From Candidatus Manganitrophus morganii (GTDB lineage: Bacteria; Nitrospirota; Nitrospiria; SBBL01; Manganitrophaceae), in contig JAJHOH010000001.1 in assembly GCA_021651055.1 (NCBI GenBank), positions 2,356,001 to 2,420,000 of the forward strand: a stretch of DNA of 64,000 nucleotides, written 5' to 3'. The position numbers and the translations under genes are program-made. How positions within the stretch are numbered: position 1 is the stretch's first letter; each line of letters starts with the position of its first letter. The notes beneath the pieces were generated by a model. That model searched no databases. It had not been told where the DNA came from and saw nothing but the letters and a program-made list of their open reading frames with translations. Positions 16,161-25,513 of this stretch are shown one piece after another.

Positions 16161-17885
16161 TTGAAATTTACACTTCGTGTTTTGACCTTTATCAAACCGT
16201 ACAAGGGGCTTGCGGCGTTGACCCTGGGTGCGGCGATCCTCACCACCCTCATGGACCTCATTCCCCCGTGGCTGATCAAGGTGGTGATCGATGAAGGGGT
16301 CGGCTCCGGAGAGACCCGCTTGATTGTTCTCCTGACATTGGCGATGATCGGCGCCTTCGCCGTCAAAGCCCTTTCGAACACCGCCCGGATCCGTCTGAAC
16401 AATGTTTTCGAGCAGCGGGTCATCTTCGATATCCGCAACACCGTCTATCAGGCGACCCAGCGGCTCTCGATCTCCTATTTTGAGAACCGCTCCACCGGCG
16501 AGATCATGTCGCGGATCAACAATGACGTCGAGAACATGGAGCGGATCTTCATCGACGGGATCGAGCATCTGCTGGTCGCCGCGTTGACGCTGATCGGCAT
16601 TACGGCGGTCCTCTTCAAAATCCAGTGGCAGCTCGCCCTGGTGGCGATGCTCCCGCTGCCGATCCTCGCCTTTTCCGCCGTTCTCTTCACCCGGCGGATT
16701 CACCATTGTTATAAAAATGTCCGGCAGCGGCTCGGCGACCTCAATGCGCTCCTCCAAGATTCCATCTCCGGCATCCGTGAGACGATGATCTTCAACCGGC
16801 AATCGCATGAAGCAAAACGGTTTGCCGAGAAGAGCGCCGCCTGCCGCGACGGAAGTCTGGAGGTCGCCCGCCTCTGGTCGTACTACTCGCCGGGGATGGC
16901 CTTTCTCGCCTCGATGGGGACGGTGCTGATTTTGGGATTCGGCTCTTACAAGGTGTCGACCGGAGCGATGACGGTCGGGGAGCTGGTCGCCTTCTTCGCC
17001 TATGCCGCCCTTTTCTACGCGCCGATCAACCAGATCCACTCGATCAACCACATGCTGCAGCATGCGATCGCAGCGGGAGAGCGGGTCTTCGAGATCATCG
17101 ACACGAAGCCGGAGGTCGCCGAGCCGGAGACCCCGATCGTCCTCCCGGCCCGGTTGCAGGGATTCGTCCGGTTCAACAATGTCTCATTCCAATACGTCTC
17201 GGAGCTCCCGGTTTTGAGGCAGATCGACTTCGAGGCCTCTCCGGGTGAAACGGTTGCTCTGGTCGGAGCCACCGGAAGCGGGAAGACGACGATCGTCTCG
17301 CTTTTGATGCGCTTCTACGACGTGCAGGGAGGGAGCGTGACGATCGACGGCTTCGACGTCCGGGCGATGTCGCTGGCGGCGCTGCGCGATCAGATCGGCT
17401 TGGTCCGCCAGGAGCCGTTTCTCTTCAACGGCACCGTCCGGGAAAACATCGCCTACGGCGATCTGACCGCCACGGAAGCGCAGGTCATCGCCGCCGCCAC
17501 CGCCGCCTGCGCCGACGATTTCATCCGTCAGCTTCCCGAGGGCTATAACACCTGGATCGGGGAGCGGGGGGTGAAGCTCTCGATCGGCCAGAAGCAGCGG
17601 CTCGCCATCGCCCGCGCCTTCTTGAAGAATCCCCCGATCATCATCTTCGACGAGGGGACCTCCGCCGTCGATGCCGAGACCGAGGGGAGTATTCAAGAGG
17701 CGATGAAAAATCTCTTCGCCAACCGGACGACGCTGATCGTCGCCCATCGGCTCTCGTCGCTCCGGACCGCCGACCGGATTCTGGTGATCGATCAGGGACG
17801 AATCGTGGAGAGCGGAACACACGAGGCGTTGATCCGGACCAACGGCGCCTATGCCACCCTGTTCGAGGCGCAGCTGCAGCTGTAA
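16161..17885 (+). CDS. ABC exporter, MsbA/lipid A or multidrug type (permease–ATPase fusion)
   Basis: A 574-residue half-transporter: six membrane helices over residues 1–310, then an ATPase domain with Walker A GATGSGKTT, Q-loop, signature LSIGQKQRL, Walker B IIIFDEGTSAVDAE and H-loop VAHRLS. It should act as a homodimer flipping lipids or drugs out of the inner membrane. Two motif oddities stand out: the signature reads LSIGQ in place of LSGGQ, and the D-loop context reads DEGTS in place of DEATS. The start is TTG 16161 with AGGA upstream. No lipid A genes lie next to it. Confidence 0.9.
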   Translation: MKFTLRVLTFIKPYKGLAALTLGAAILTTLMDLIPPWLIKVVIDEGVGSGETRLIVLLTLAMIGAFAVKALSNTARIRLNNVFEQRVIFDIRNTVYQATQRLSISYFENRSTGEIMSRINNDVENMERIFIDGIEHLLVAALTLIGITAVLFKIQWQLALVAMLPLPILAFSAVLFTRRIHHCYKNVRQRLGDLNALLQDSISGIRETMIFNRQSHEAKRFAEKSAACRDGSLEVARLWSYYSPGMAFLASMGTVLILGFGSYKVSTGAMTVGELVAFFAYAALFYAPINQIHSINHMLQHAIAAGERVFEIIDTKPEVAEPETPIVLPARLQGFVRFNNVSFQYVSELPVLRQIDFEASPGETVALVGATGSGKTTIVSLLMRFYDVQGGSVTIDGFDVRAMSLAALRDQIGLVRQEPFLFNGTVRENIAYGDLTATEAQVIAAATAACADDFIRQLPEGYNTWIGERGVKLSIGQKQRLAIARAFLKNPPIIIFDEGTSAVDAETEGSIQEAMKNLFANRTTLIVAHRLSSLRTADRILVIDQGRIVESGTHEALIRTNGAYATLFEAQLQL

Positions 17886-17902
17886 AGGTATCCCGGCTGC
17901 GC

Positions 17903-17932
17903 TTGACACTCCCTACAGAATCCCTTTATATA
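17903..17932 (+). promoter_or_regulatory. Sigma-70 type promoter of the mscS–sugar ABC operon
   Basis: TTGACA (17903–17908), 18-base spacer, TATATA (17927–17932), followed by a leader of about 60 bases before the GTG at 18000. It is one of the best consensus matches in the window. Confidence 0.65.
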
Positions 17933-17999
17933 GACCTATTTCGCCCCTGCATCGATCACCCAATGGGTTTAAGGCGGCCCTTGACCCGGGAGGAAGCCT

Positions 18000-19118
18000 G
18001 TGACGAGTGAACTTTTCCGAACCATCATGATCCCGTTCGGCATCTTTGCCGGCGCGACCGCGGTCGCCCTGACCGTGCGGAGCGTCCTCCTGCGCCTTCT
18101 CCGCCGATGGTCCGAGAAAACCGAATCGGAGATCGACGACCTGTTCGTCTCCGCCCTTCGCATCCCTTCGATCGGCTGGGGGGTGGCCATCGGACTCTAC
18201 GTCGCCCTCGGCACCTCCTCGCTCCCGGCCCCTTACGTCGCCTATTCCCTCAAGGTGATCCATGTCCTCGTCATCCTCTCGGTCACGCTGGTGTTGGCCA
18301 ACGTTTCCTCGCAACTGGTCGCCTATTCGATCAGGAAGGCGGCGATCTCGATTCCTCTGACCGGCCTCTCTCAGACGATTATCAAGGGGACGGTTCTCGT
18401 GATCGGGTTTCTCATCTTGCTTGGGACCCTCGGCATCTCGATCACCCCCCTGATCACCGCCCTGGGGGTCGGCGGTCTCGCCGTGGCGCTCGCCCTTCAA
18501 GACACCCTCTCGAATCTCTTCGCCGGAATCCATATCCTGGTGGAGCAGCCGATCCGCGTCGGCGACTTCATCCGTCTGGAGTCGGGCCAGGAGGGGTATG
18601 TCACCGACATCGGCTGGCGGACCACCCGCATTCGGATGCTTCCGAACAACCTGGTGATCATCCCCAATAACAAACTCTCCCAGAGCATTCTGACCAATTA
18701 TTATTTGCCCGAGACGCGGATGGCGCTCTTGATCCCGATCGGCGTCAGCTATGAGACCGACCCCGATCATCTTGAGCGGGTCCTGGTGGAAGAGGCGACC
18801 GAGGGGGCGCGGGAGATCCCCGGGCTGCTCGCCGATCCGGCTCCGTTTGTCCGGTTCATCCCCGGCTTCGGCGATTTCTCCCTGAACTTTACCCTGATTT
18901 GCCAGGTGCGGGAGTTCACCGATCAGTACCTCGCGCAGCACGAATTGCGGAAGCGGATCTTAAAGCGGTTCCGTAAAGAGGGGATCGAGATTCCGTTCCC
19001 CAGCCGGACGGTCTATACGCGCGAGGTCGACGGAAAGGCGCAGGCGGAGGAGCGTCCTGGCAATGGGGCGGAGCGGAAAGAAGCGAGGGGAGAGCGCCGG
19101 ACGGGCGAAGAGGGGTGA
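18000..19118 (+). CDS. MscS-family mechanosensitive channel
   Basis: A 372-residue protein with four N-terminal membrane helices. The pore helix region ITPLITALGVGGLAVALALQDTLSNLFAGIHIL, then the beta domain VEQPIRVGDFIRLESGQEGYVTDIGWRTTRIRML with PNNLVIIPNNKLSQS, are all hallmarks of MscS. It releases osmolytes on hypo-osmotic shock. GGGAGGAAGC precedes the GTG start. The last codons overlap the GTG of the sugar-binding lipoprotein, so channel and importer share one transcript. That pairing suggests the imported sugar may be a compatible solute, which is inference only. Confidence 0.92.
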   Translation: MTSELFRTIMIPFGIFAGATAVALTVRSVLLRLLRRWSEKTESEIDDLFVSALRIPSIGWGVAIGLYVALGTSSLPAPYVAYSLKVIHVLVILSVTLVLANVSSQLVAYSIRKAAISIPLTGLSQTIIKGTVLVIGFLILLGTLGISITPLITALGVGGLAVALALQDTLSNLFAGIHILVEQPIRVGDFIRLESGQEGYVTDIGWRTTRIRMLPNNLVIIPNNKLSQSILTNYYLPETRMALLIPIGVSYETDPDHLERVLVEEATEGAREIPGLLADPAPFVRFIPGFGDFSLNFTLICQVREFTDQYLAQHELRKRILKRFRKEGIEIPFPSRTVYTREVDGKAQAEERPGNGAERKEARGERRTGEEG

Positions 19119-20434
19119 CGGCGGAGGAGCGGTTGGGGAGAAGGCACCGATCGATGAGTTGGCTGGCAATCGCAGGGATGGTGATCGGACTTCTCTGGGG
19201 CTGTCCCGCCGCCGAGCGGGTCCAGCAGGAGAAAGGGCCGGTCACCCTCGTCTTCAAGCACGGCCAGATCGAGGGAAACCCCGCCGCCTTCCAGGCGCTC
19301 TTGCGGAAATTCGAAGCGACGCATCCGGGGATTCTCGTCCGGGATGAGATCCTTCCCTCTTCCTCCGATCAGCAGCATCAATTTTACGTCATCGGCCTGG
19401 AAGGGCGATCGAGCGATTTCGATCTGATGTCGCTCGACGTGATCTGGGTTCAGGAGTTCGCCCGGGCCGGCTGGGTCCGCGACCTCTCTCACCTCCTCCC
19501 CCCCGAAGCGCGGGAGGCCTTTTTCCCCGGACCGATCGACGCGGCCCTCTTTGAAGATCGGGCCTATGCAATCCCCTGGTTTCTGGACGCTGGCCTTCTC
19601 TATTACCGGAAAGATCTTCTGGAAAAATATCGGCTCGACCCGCCGCAAACCTGGGAGGCGCTGGCCGCCGCGGCGCGGACGGTCCTCCAGGAAGAGAACG
19701 ACCCGCGGCTGAGAGGTTATGTCTGGCAGGGAAGGCAATACGAGGGGCTGATCTGCAATGTCCTGGAGGTGATCTGGTCGGCGGGGGGGGAGGTCCTCGA
19801 TGAAAACGGCAGGGTGATTCTGGCCGATCCGTCGGCGACCGAGGCGCTCACCTTTCTGCGCGATTTGATCGGGGAGAACGGGATCTCCCCGCCGATGGTG
19901 ACGACCGCCGACGAGGAGACGACGCGGCGCCTCTTCGGCGAGGGGCGGGCGGTTTTCATGCGCAATTGGCCGTATGCGTGGGTCCTCTTTCAGAAGGAAG
20001 GATCGGCTGTGCGAGGGAAGGTCGGCGTCGCCCCGCTGCCGCACTTCCCGGGCCACCCCTCCGCGGCGACGCTGGGAGGATGGCAGCTTGGGATCAACCG
20101 CTTCTCGCGCCATCCGAAAGAGGCCGAGGCGTTGCTTCTCTATTTAACCTCTCCGGAGGTTCAGCGAACGATGGCGATCGATACCGGCTACAATCCGACG
20201 CGCAAAGCCCTCTATGACGACCCGGCGTTGGCGGCCGCACAGCCGTTCACCGCCGGCCTGCGCGATCTTTTCTTGTCGGCCCGGCCCCGGCCGGTCTCCC
20301 CCTACTACCCGATGCTCTCTCAGATCATGCAGCCCGAATTCTCCGCGGCGCTGGTCGGGATCAAGCCGCCGGAGCGCGCGCTGCATGACGCCGCGCTTCA
20401 GATGAAGCATCTGCTCGGGGATCCGGTGCGATGA
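19115..20434 (+). CDS. Sugar ABC transporter substrate-binding lipoprotein
   Basis: A 439-residue extracellular solute-binding protein family 1 member. With the GTG start at 19115 it has a basic n-region (RLGRRHRS), a hydrophobic core, and the lipobox LLWGC with Cys at about 30; an ATG at 19154 would lose the positive charges. The mature part has the family hallmarks PAAFQALLRKFEATHPGI, DLMSLDVIWVQEFARAGWV and AIPWFLDAGLLYYRKDLL. It most resembles trehalose/maltose-type binding proteins. It overlaps mscS by four bases (GTGA) and the first permease by four bases. Confidence 0.9.
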   Translation: MTAEERLGRRHRSMSWLAIAGMVIGLLWGCPAAERVQQEKGPVTLVFKHGQIEGNPAAFQALLRKFEATHPGILVRDEILPSSSDQQHQFYVIGLEGRSSDFDLMSLDVIWVQEFARAGWVRDLSHLLPPEAREAFFPGPIDAALFEDRAYAIPWFLDAGLLYYRKDLLEKYRLDPPQTWEALAAAARTVLQEENDPRLRGYVWQGRQYEGLICNVLEVIWSAGGEVLDENGRVILADPSATEALTFLRDLIGENGISPPMVTTADEETTRRLFGEGRAVFMRNWPYAWVLFQKEGSAVRGKVGVAPLPHFPGHPSAATLGGWQLGINRFSRHPKEAEALLLYLTSPEVQRTMAIDTGYNPTRKALYDDPALAAAQPFTAGLRDLFLSARPRPVSPYYPMLSQIMQPEFSAALVGIKPPERALHDAALQMKHLLGDPVR

Positions 20435-21312
20435 GACCGGCGACCGCGCGGCTCGGTTATTGGTTGATCGCCCCGGCCATCCTCCTTCTCGCCGCCGTCG
20501 CGCTGATTCCGATCGCGGCCGCCTTCTTCCTCAGCCTTCAGCAACGGCTGCCGATTTTTCAGATCGCCCGCTTCGTCGGACTGGAGAACTACCGCTTCCT
20601 CGCGATCGATCCCCGTTTCTGGAACAGCCTCGGCAACACCCTCTACTTCACCCTCGTTGCGGTGGCTTTGGAGCTGGCGCTGGGGCTGGCGGTGGCGCTT
20701 CTTCTCGACCGGGCCTTTCCGGGGCGGGGATCGATGCGGGCGATCGTCCTGCTCCCCTGGGCGATCCCGACGGTCGTTTCGAGCCGGATGTGGGAGTGGC
20801 TCTACAACGTCGAGTTCGGTCTCTTCAATTTTATATTGACCGGAACGGGTCTGGCGAGGGGGCCGGTCAATTGGCTCGGCGATCCTTTCTGGGCGATCCA
20901 TGCGGCGATCCTGATCGACGTCTGGAAGAGCGCCCCCTTTGCGGCGATTCTCCTGACGGCCGGGCTGCAGACGATCCCGAGGGAACTTTACCTCGCGGCA
21001 CGGGTCGACGGGGCGGGAGGATGGGGAGTCTTCCGCCACATCATCCTTCCGTCGCTTACGCCGATGATCCTGGTGGTCCTCCTCTTCCGGACCCTCGACG
21101 CCTTTCGGGTCTTCGACGCGATCTATGTCCTCACCGGCGGCGGCCCGGGGAACACCACCGAGACCCTTTCCATCTATACCTACAAGGTTTTGTTTCAGAC
21201 CCTTCAGTTCGGCTACGGCAGCGCCTTGTCGGTGGCGATGTTTTTCTGCGTCGCCGCGATCAGCCTGGTCTATCTCGCCCTTCTCGGCCGGGAGAGGCGG
21301 CTCTCCTCATGA
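20431..21312 (+). CDS. Sugar ABC transporter permease, MalF/UgpA type
   Basis: A 293-residue inner-membrane permease with six membrane helices. The ATPase-contact EAA loop reads YLAARVDGAGGWGVFRHIILPSLTPMI. The start ATG overlaps the preceding stop (ATGA). It pairs with the next gene as a heterodimeric channel. It lacks the long periplasmic insertion of enterobacterial MalF, as is normal for LacF/UgpA-like members. Confidence 0.93.
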   Translation: MRPATARLGYWLIAPAILLLAAVALIPIAAAFFLSLQQRLPIFQIARFVGLENYRFLAIDPRFWNSLGNTLYFTLVAVALELALGLAVALLLDRAFPGRGSMRAIVLLPWAIPTVVSSRMWEWLYNVEFGLFNFILTGTGLARGPVNWLGDPFWAIHAAILIDVWKSAPFAAILLTAGLQTIPRELYLAARVDGAGGWGVFRHIILPSLTPMILVVLLFRTLDAFRVFDAIYVLTGGGPGNTTETLSIYTYKVLFQTLQFGYGSALSVAMFFCVAAISLVYLALLGRERRLSS

Positions 21313-22136
21313 TGAAGCGATCTTTGAAACAGGCCGGATTTTTTCTCCTTCTCTTCGCGACGGCGCTCTTCTTTCTCGGGCCGGTCGTCTGGCAGGCGAT
21401 CACGTCGGTCACCCCCGATTCGGAACTGATCACCCTACCGCCGATCCTCCCGCAACATCCGACCCTGGAACATTATCGCTCGATTTTCACCGGCCACCCA
21501 TTCTTCCGGATCATTCTCAACAGCCTGGCGGTCGCCGGGATGACGACCTTTTTCTCTCTCGCCTTCGGCGCCCTTGCCGCCTTCGCGTTGGCGCGGCTTC
21601 ACTTCAAAGGGAAAGGGCTTCTGCTCGGCATGGCCCTCGGCGTTTCAATGTTCCCGCCGGTGGCGATCGTTAGCCCCCTCTATTTGATCGTCCGGGCGCT
21701 CGGCTTGAGAGACACCTGGTGGGCGCTGGTCCTCACCCACACCGCCTTCTCGCTCCCCCTCTCCCTCTGGATCCTGACCCGCTTCTTCGAGGAGATTCCG
21801 GCGGAGCTCTACCGGGCGGCGCAGATCGACGGCTGCACGCCGCTGCAAGCGTTCACGAAAGTCCTCCTGCCGCTTGCCGCGCCGGGCCTCTCCGCGGTGG
21901 CGATCCTCGTCTTTCTCTTCTCCTGGGGGGAGTTCCTCTTCGCGCTGACCTTCACGACGACCGAGGCGTCGCGGACGATCCCGGTCGGGATCGCTCTCTT
22001 CCCGGGATTGCACGAGATTCCCTATGGAGACATGGCCGCCGCGTCGATCGTCGTGACCCTGCCGGTGATCCTCCTCGTCCTCTTTTTTCAGCGGCGGATC
22101 GTGGAAGGGCTGACGGCCGGGGCGGTGAAGGGATAA
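21309..22136 (+). CDS. Sugar ABC transporter permease, MalG/UgpE type
   Basis: A 275-residue permease that begins at the ATG overlapping the previous TGA (ATGATG). Its EAA loop is LYRAAQIDGCTPLQAFTKVLLPLAAPGL. The C-terminus ends in RRIVEGLTAGAVKG, the conserved end of MalG-like subunits. A much longer open frame continues upstream on the same frame, but that part is the antisense-like shadow of the first permease. Confidence 0.93.
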   Translation: MMKRSLKQAGFFLLLFATALFFLGPVVWQAITSVTPDSELITLPPILPQHPTLEHYRSIFTGHPFFRIILNSLAVAGMTTFFSLAFGALAAFALARLHFKGKGLLLGMALGVSMFPPVAIVSPLYLIVRALGLRDTWWALVLTHTAFSLPLSLWILTRFFEEIPAELYRAAQIDGCTPLQAFTKVLLPLAAPGLSAVAILVFLFSWGEFLFALTFTTTEASRTIPVGIALFPGLHEIPYGDMAAASIVVTLPVILLVLFFQRRIVEGLTAGAVKG

Positions 22137-22143
22137 ATAAACC

Positions 22144-22272
22144 AATTAGGAATTAGGAATTAAGAATTGAGAATTGAGAATTGAGAATGAGGAATTCAAT
22201 TCTAACACGCAGCGCTTTCGCTCTCGATTCTTCACCCAATTCCTAATTCGTAATTCTTAATTCGTAATTAAG
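22144..22272. repeat. Heptad repeat array in inverted orientation between permease and ATPase genes
   Basis: Seven direct copies of a seven-base unit AATTRRG run from 22144 to 22192. About five copies of the complementary unit (ATTCSTA type) run from 22237 to 22272. The two arms are largely complementary, so the mRNA could form a long A/U-rich hairpin inside the operon. Base composition is far lower in G+C than the neighbours. Confidence 0.75.
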
Positions 22273-22290
22273 ATATTTCCGGGGGTTTAC

Positions 22291-23370
<1,080 letters not shown>

Positions 23371-23441
23371 AGTGGAATCAAAACTTGACTTTTATTCCTA
23401 TTATGATACACAAATACTGTTTCCAATAGAGGTCCGCTTTC

Positions 23442-24146
23442 ATGAAGAAAAACCTCCAGGCTAAATCTGATATTAGGGAAGTCCCTTCATATACGCTCCA
23501 GGAAGCCGCTCACTATCTCCGAATTCCTCTCACGACACTCCGTTCTTGGATTCGTGGGCGGCGTTATCCAGTCAAGGAGGGCCAGCGCGACTTTAAGCCG
23601 CTTATCGCTACTCTTGATCGGAGCTCTCTGCTTTCCTTCTTTAACTTGGTGGAGGCGCATGTTCTCAGTGCAATACGAAAGGACCACCGAGTCCCGCTCG
23701 TCAGCGTAAGAAAGGCGCTCGATTACCTCGACCGAAAATATCCCTCAAAGCATCCCCTGGCCGATCATCTCTTTGAGACGGACGGGATGGATCTCTTTGT
23801 AAGAGAATACGGCCACCTGGAAAATATTTCCAAGGACGGCCAATTGGCGATGGAGAAGTTGCTCCATGCTTATCTTCGCCGGATCGAGCGTGACCCTTCC
23901 GGCCTGCCGATTAAGCTTTATCCTTTCACCCGAAAACGCCAGCTCGAAGAGCCAAGGACGGTTGTCATCGATCCGACGATCTCCTTCGGCCGGCCCGTTT
24001 TATCCGGAACGGGGATCCCGACTCAAGTGATTGCAGAAAGATATAAAGCCGGGGAATCCATCAAAGAACTTGCGGGGGATTATGGCCTTCCGCCCTCCCA
24101 GATCGAAGAAGCGATCCGTTGCGAACTCCCCCTCGAAGCCGCCTGA
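23442..24146 (+). CDS. VapB45-type antitoxin: HTH plus DUF433
   Basis: A 234-residue protein. The N-terminus is a MerR-like winged helix (YTLQEAAHYLRIPLTTLRSWI). The last 70 residues form a DUF433 domain (ISFGRPVLSGTGIPTQVIAERYKAGESIKELAGDYGLPPSQIEEAIR). This architecture and length match Mycobacterium tuberculosis VapB45. The following gene overlaps by 65 bases and encodes the PIN-like toxin. It probably represses its own promoter; a TTGACT lies at about 23385, but the -10 is unclear. Confidence 0.82.
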   Translation: MKKNLQAKSDIREVPSYTLQEAAHYLRIPLTTLRSWIRGRRYPVKEGQRDFKPLIATLDRSSLLSFFNLVEAHVLSAIRKDHRVPLVSVRKALDYLDRKYPSKHPLADHLFETDGMDLFVREYGHLENISKDGQLAMEKLLHAYLRRIERDPSGLPIKLYPFTRKRQLEEPRTVVIDPTISFGRPVLSGTGIPTQVIAERYKAGESIKELAGDYGLPPSQIEEAIRCELPLEAA

Positions 24147-24528
24147 GTCGATCACTTTTTTTTTCGACAGGAGCCTTTCGAAAAAAAGTGCCGCCGTCTT
24201 CCGTGAGACAGGCGTTCAGGTAGAAATCCATGACGATCACTTTCCGCCGAATGCTAAAGACCAAGATTGGCTTTCAGTGGTCGGAGCAAGAGGCTGGTTT
24301 GTCATCACCAATGATCAGCGCATTCGGTACAGGACAATCGAACGTAATGCACTGATTCATGCAGGAGTCGGCGCGTTTGTTTTGACTTCCGGAAATCTTA
24401 CGGGAGAGGAGATGGGCCAGACTTTGGTGAAGGCACTTCCCAAAATCAGACGCTTTATAATCAAGCACTCTCGGCCCTTTATCTCAAGGATTACCAGGAG
24501 TGGTGAGTTATCGGTCTTGGACGATTAG
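24082..24528 (+). CDS. VapC45-like PIN-domain toxin
   Basis: A 148-residue protein if started at the ATG at 24082 inside the antitoxin gene; a later start near 24115 is possible. After a basic leader it reads ITFFFDRSLSKKSAAVFRETGVQVEIHDDHFPPNAKDQDWLSVVGARGWFVITND. This holds the acidic residues (D in FFDRSL, D in KDQDW, D in TNDQRIR) of a PIN-like RNase. Pairing with a DUF433 antitoxin and the long overlap support a toxin–antitoxin module. The RNA target is unknown. Confidence 0.8.
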   Translation: MAFRPPRSKKRSVANSPSKPPESITFFFDRSLSKKSAAVFRETGVQVEIHDDHFPPNAKDQDWLSVVGARGWFVITNDQRIRYRTIERNALIHAGVGAFVLTSGNLTGEEMGQTLVKALPKIRRFIIKHSRPFISRITRSGELSVLDD

Positions 24529-24648
24529 TAGACGACTGCTTCCGTGTCAAGAAAGCACTCAGGTTTGTTTCAAAGGAAACAAAGAAAATGACGAACCCCC
24601 GCTTTGGCAAGGCGATGCCCTAACGGTGAGCGATTCCCGCATGACAAC

Positions 24649-24957
24649 CTACGGTCGTAAAATCCTCCCGAGAAAATCTTGGACCGGCCCTTCGCTGTTA
24701 AGCCCGTAGGCCGCGGCCGGTTTTTCGTTTTTGTCGTAGACGACCAGCATCGGTTCTTCGTCCTTTCCCATCATCAACTTCGCGCGAAGCTTCCCCTTCT
24801 TATCGACCAGCTCGAAGGCTTCCGCCCGAACCGCTTTGGCCTGTGAAGGCTGGGCGAACGCCGGTTCGGTCCCGGTCCATCGGGCCAACCCTCCGCCGAA
24901 CCAGATCCCCGCGATGAACGCGATCAGCCAAAAAAGAATCGAACTTCTCCTTTTCAT
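24649..24957 (-). CDS. Small exported/anchored protein, function unknown
   Basis: A 102-residue protein with an N-terminal signal anchor (SILFWLIAFIAGIWFGGGLARW). A short beta-rich domain follows (VRAEAFELVDKKGKLRAKLMMGKDEEPMLVVYDKNEKPAAAYGL). That LVDKKGKxRAxL pattern, from memory, recurs in small periplasmic proteins of unknown role. AAGGAGAAGA precedes the ATG. No partner gene is evident. Confidence 0.75.
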   Translation of the reverse strand: MKRRSSILFWLIAFIAGIWFGGGLARWTGTEPAFAQPSQAKAVRAEAFELVDKKGKLRAKLMMGKDEEPMLVVYDKNEKPAAAYGLNSEGPVQDFLGRILRP

Positions 24958-25015
24958 TTCTTCTCCTTGTCGATCAGTGATGGTGACGAAAAATTCAAAG
25001 AAGCAATCAGCCGTC

Positions 25016-25076
25016 AGCGCTCAGCTTTCAGCTTGAAGCTTTTAAATCTTTGGCTGACTGCTGAAAGCTGACCGCT
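25016..25076. repeat. Inverted repeat built on CAGCTTTCAGC
   Basis: AGCGCTCAGCTTTCAGC (25016–25032) and GCTGAAAGCTGACCGCT (25060–25076) form a 17-pair stem with one mismatch. The flanking CAGCC/GGCTG extends it. The motif looks like a dispersed palindromic (REP/MITE-like) element. It sits in the 190-base gap between two minus-strand genes. Confidence 0.5.
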
Positions 25077-25147
25077 ATTTAAGCAAAGGAGGGAGCGATG
25101 AGGGATGAAGCGAACGGTTCCACGCGCGGTCGGACGATCGGTGCAAT

Positions 25148-25420
25148 CTACTCCTTCAAAATCTCCCGGACTTCCCTCGCATTTTTCAAAAGCCGGTCGA
25201 TCTTCATTCGGGTCGCCTCGCTCGGGGCGGTCTTGCGGGCTTCGACCAGCTCGGCCTCTTCGGCTTCGGCGAGGGTGAGGAAGTAATTCTTTTCCAGCCG
25301 ATTCAGCCGTTGCTGAACCACCTTGTCGAAAATATCGTGCCCCAAGGCATAATCAATCAAGGTCAGGTTGGCGTGCCGGAAGACGAATCGTTCAAATTCC
25401 TCTTTTTGCTCCTGGGTCAT
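25148..25420 (-). CDS. Hypothetical helical protein (90 aa)
   Basis: An all-helical, charged, soluble protein starting TQEQKEEFERFVFRHANLTLIDYALGHD and ending in a likely coiled coil (KIDRLLKNAREVREILKE). No cofactor or catalytic motif is visible. Start supported by AGAG six bases before the ATG. Divergently oriented to the DUF1841 gene. Function unrecognised. Confidence 0.68.
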   Translation of the reverse strand: MTQEQKEEFERFVFRHANLTLIDYALGHDIFDKVVQQRLNRLEKNYFLTLAEAEEAELVEARKTAPSEATRMKIDRLLKNAREVREILKE

Positions 25421-25455
25421 CGATTTCTCTTTGGTCTCACGGTTTGAGATCGACC

Positions 25456-25485
25456 TTGATCATCCCGATCGGACTCTGTTAAGAT
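25456..25485 (+). promoter_or_regulatory. Sigma-70 type promoter for the DUF1841 gene
   Basis: TTGATC (25456–25461), 18-base spacer, TAAGAT (25480–25485). GAAGGAG and the ATG at 25514 follow. Confidence 0.5.
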
Positions 25486-25513
25486 GCCTTTTTATCTTTT
25501 GAAGGAGTCAGGC

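Noticed and set aside
16119-17063. Long minus-strand frame across the ABC exporter gene.
   Set aside because: It is a high-G+C shadow with no motif and no ribosome-binding site; the plus-strand exporter motifs are unambiguous.
20460-22136. A 558-codon plus-strand frame spanning both sugar permease genes.
   Set aside because: Its first half is a frame-shadow rich in Arg/Pro/Gly inside the first permease gene. Only the part from 21309 encodes a real permease.
24564-24583. Eight-pair A/T hairpin after the VapC45-like toxin gene.
   Set aside because: The stem is weak and no T-run follows; not reported as a terminator.
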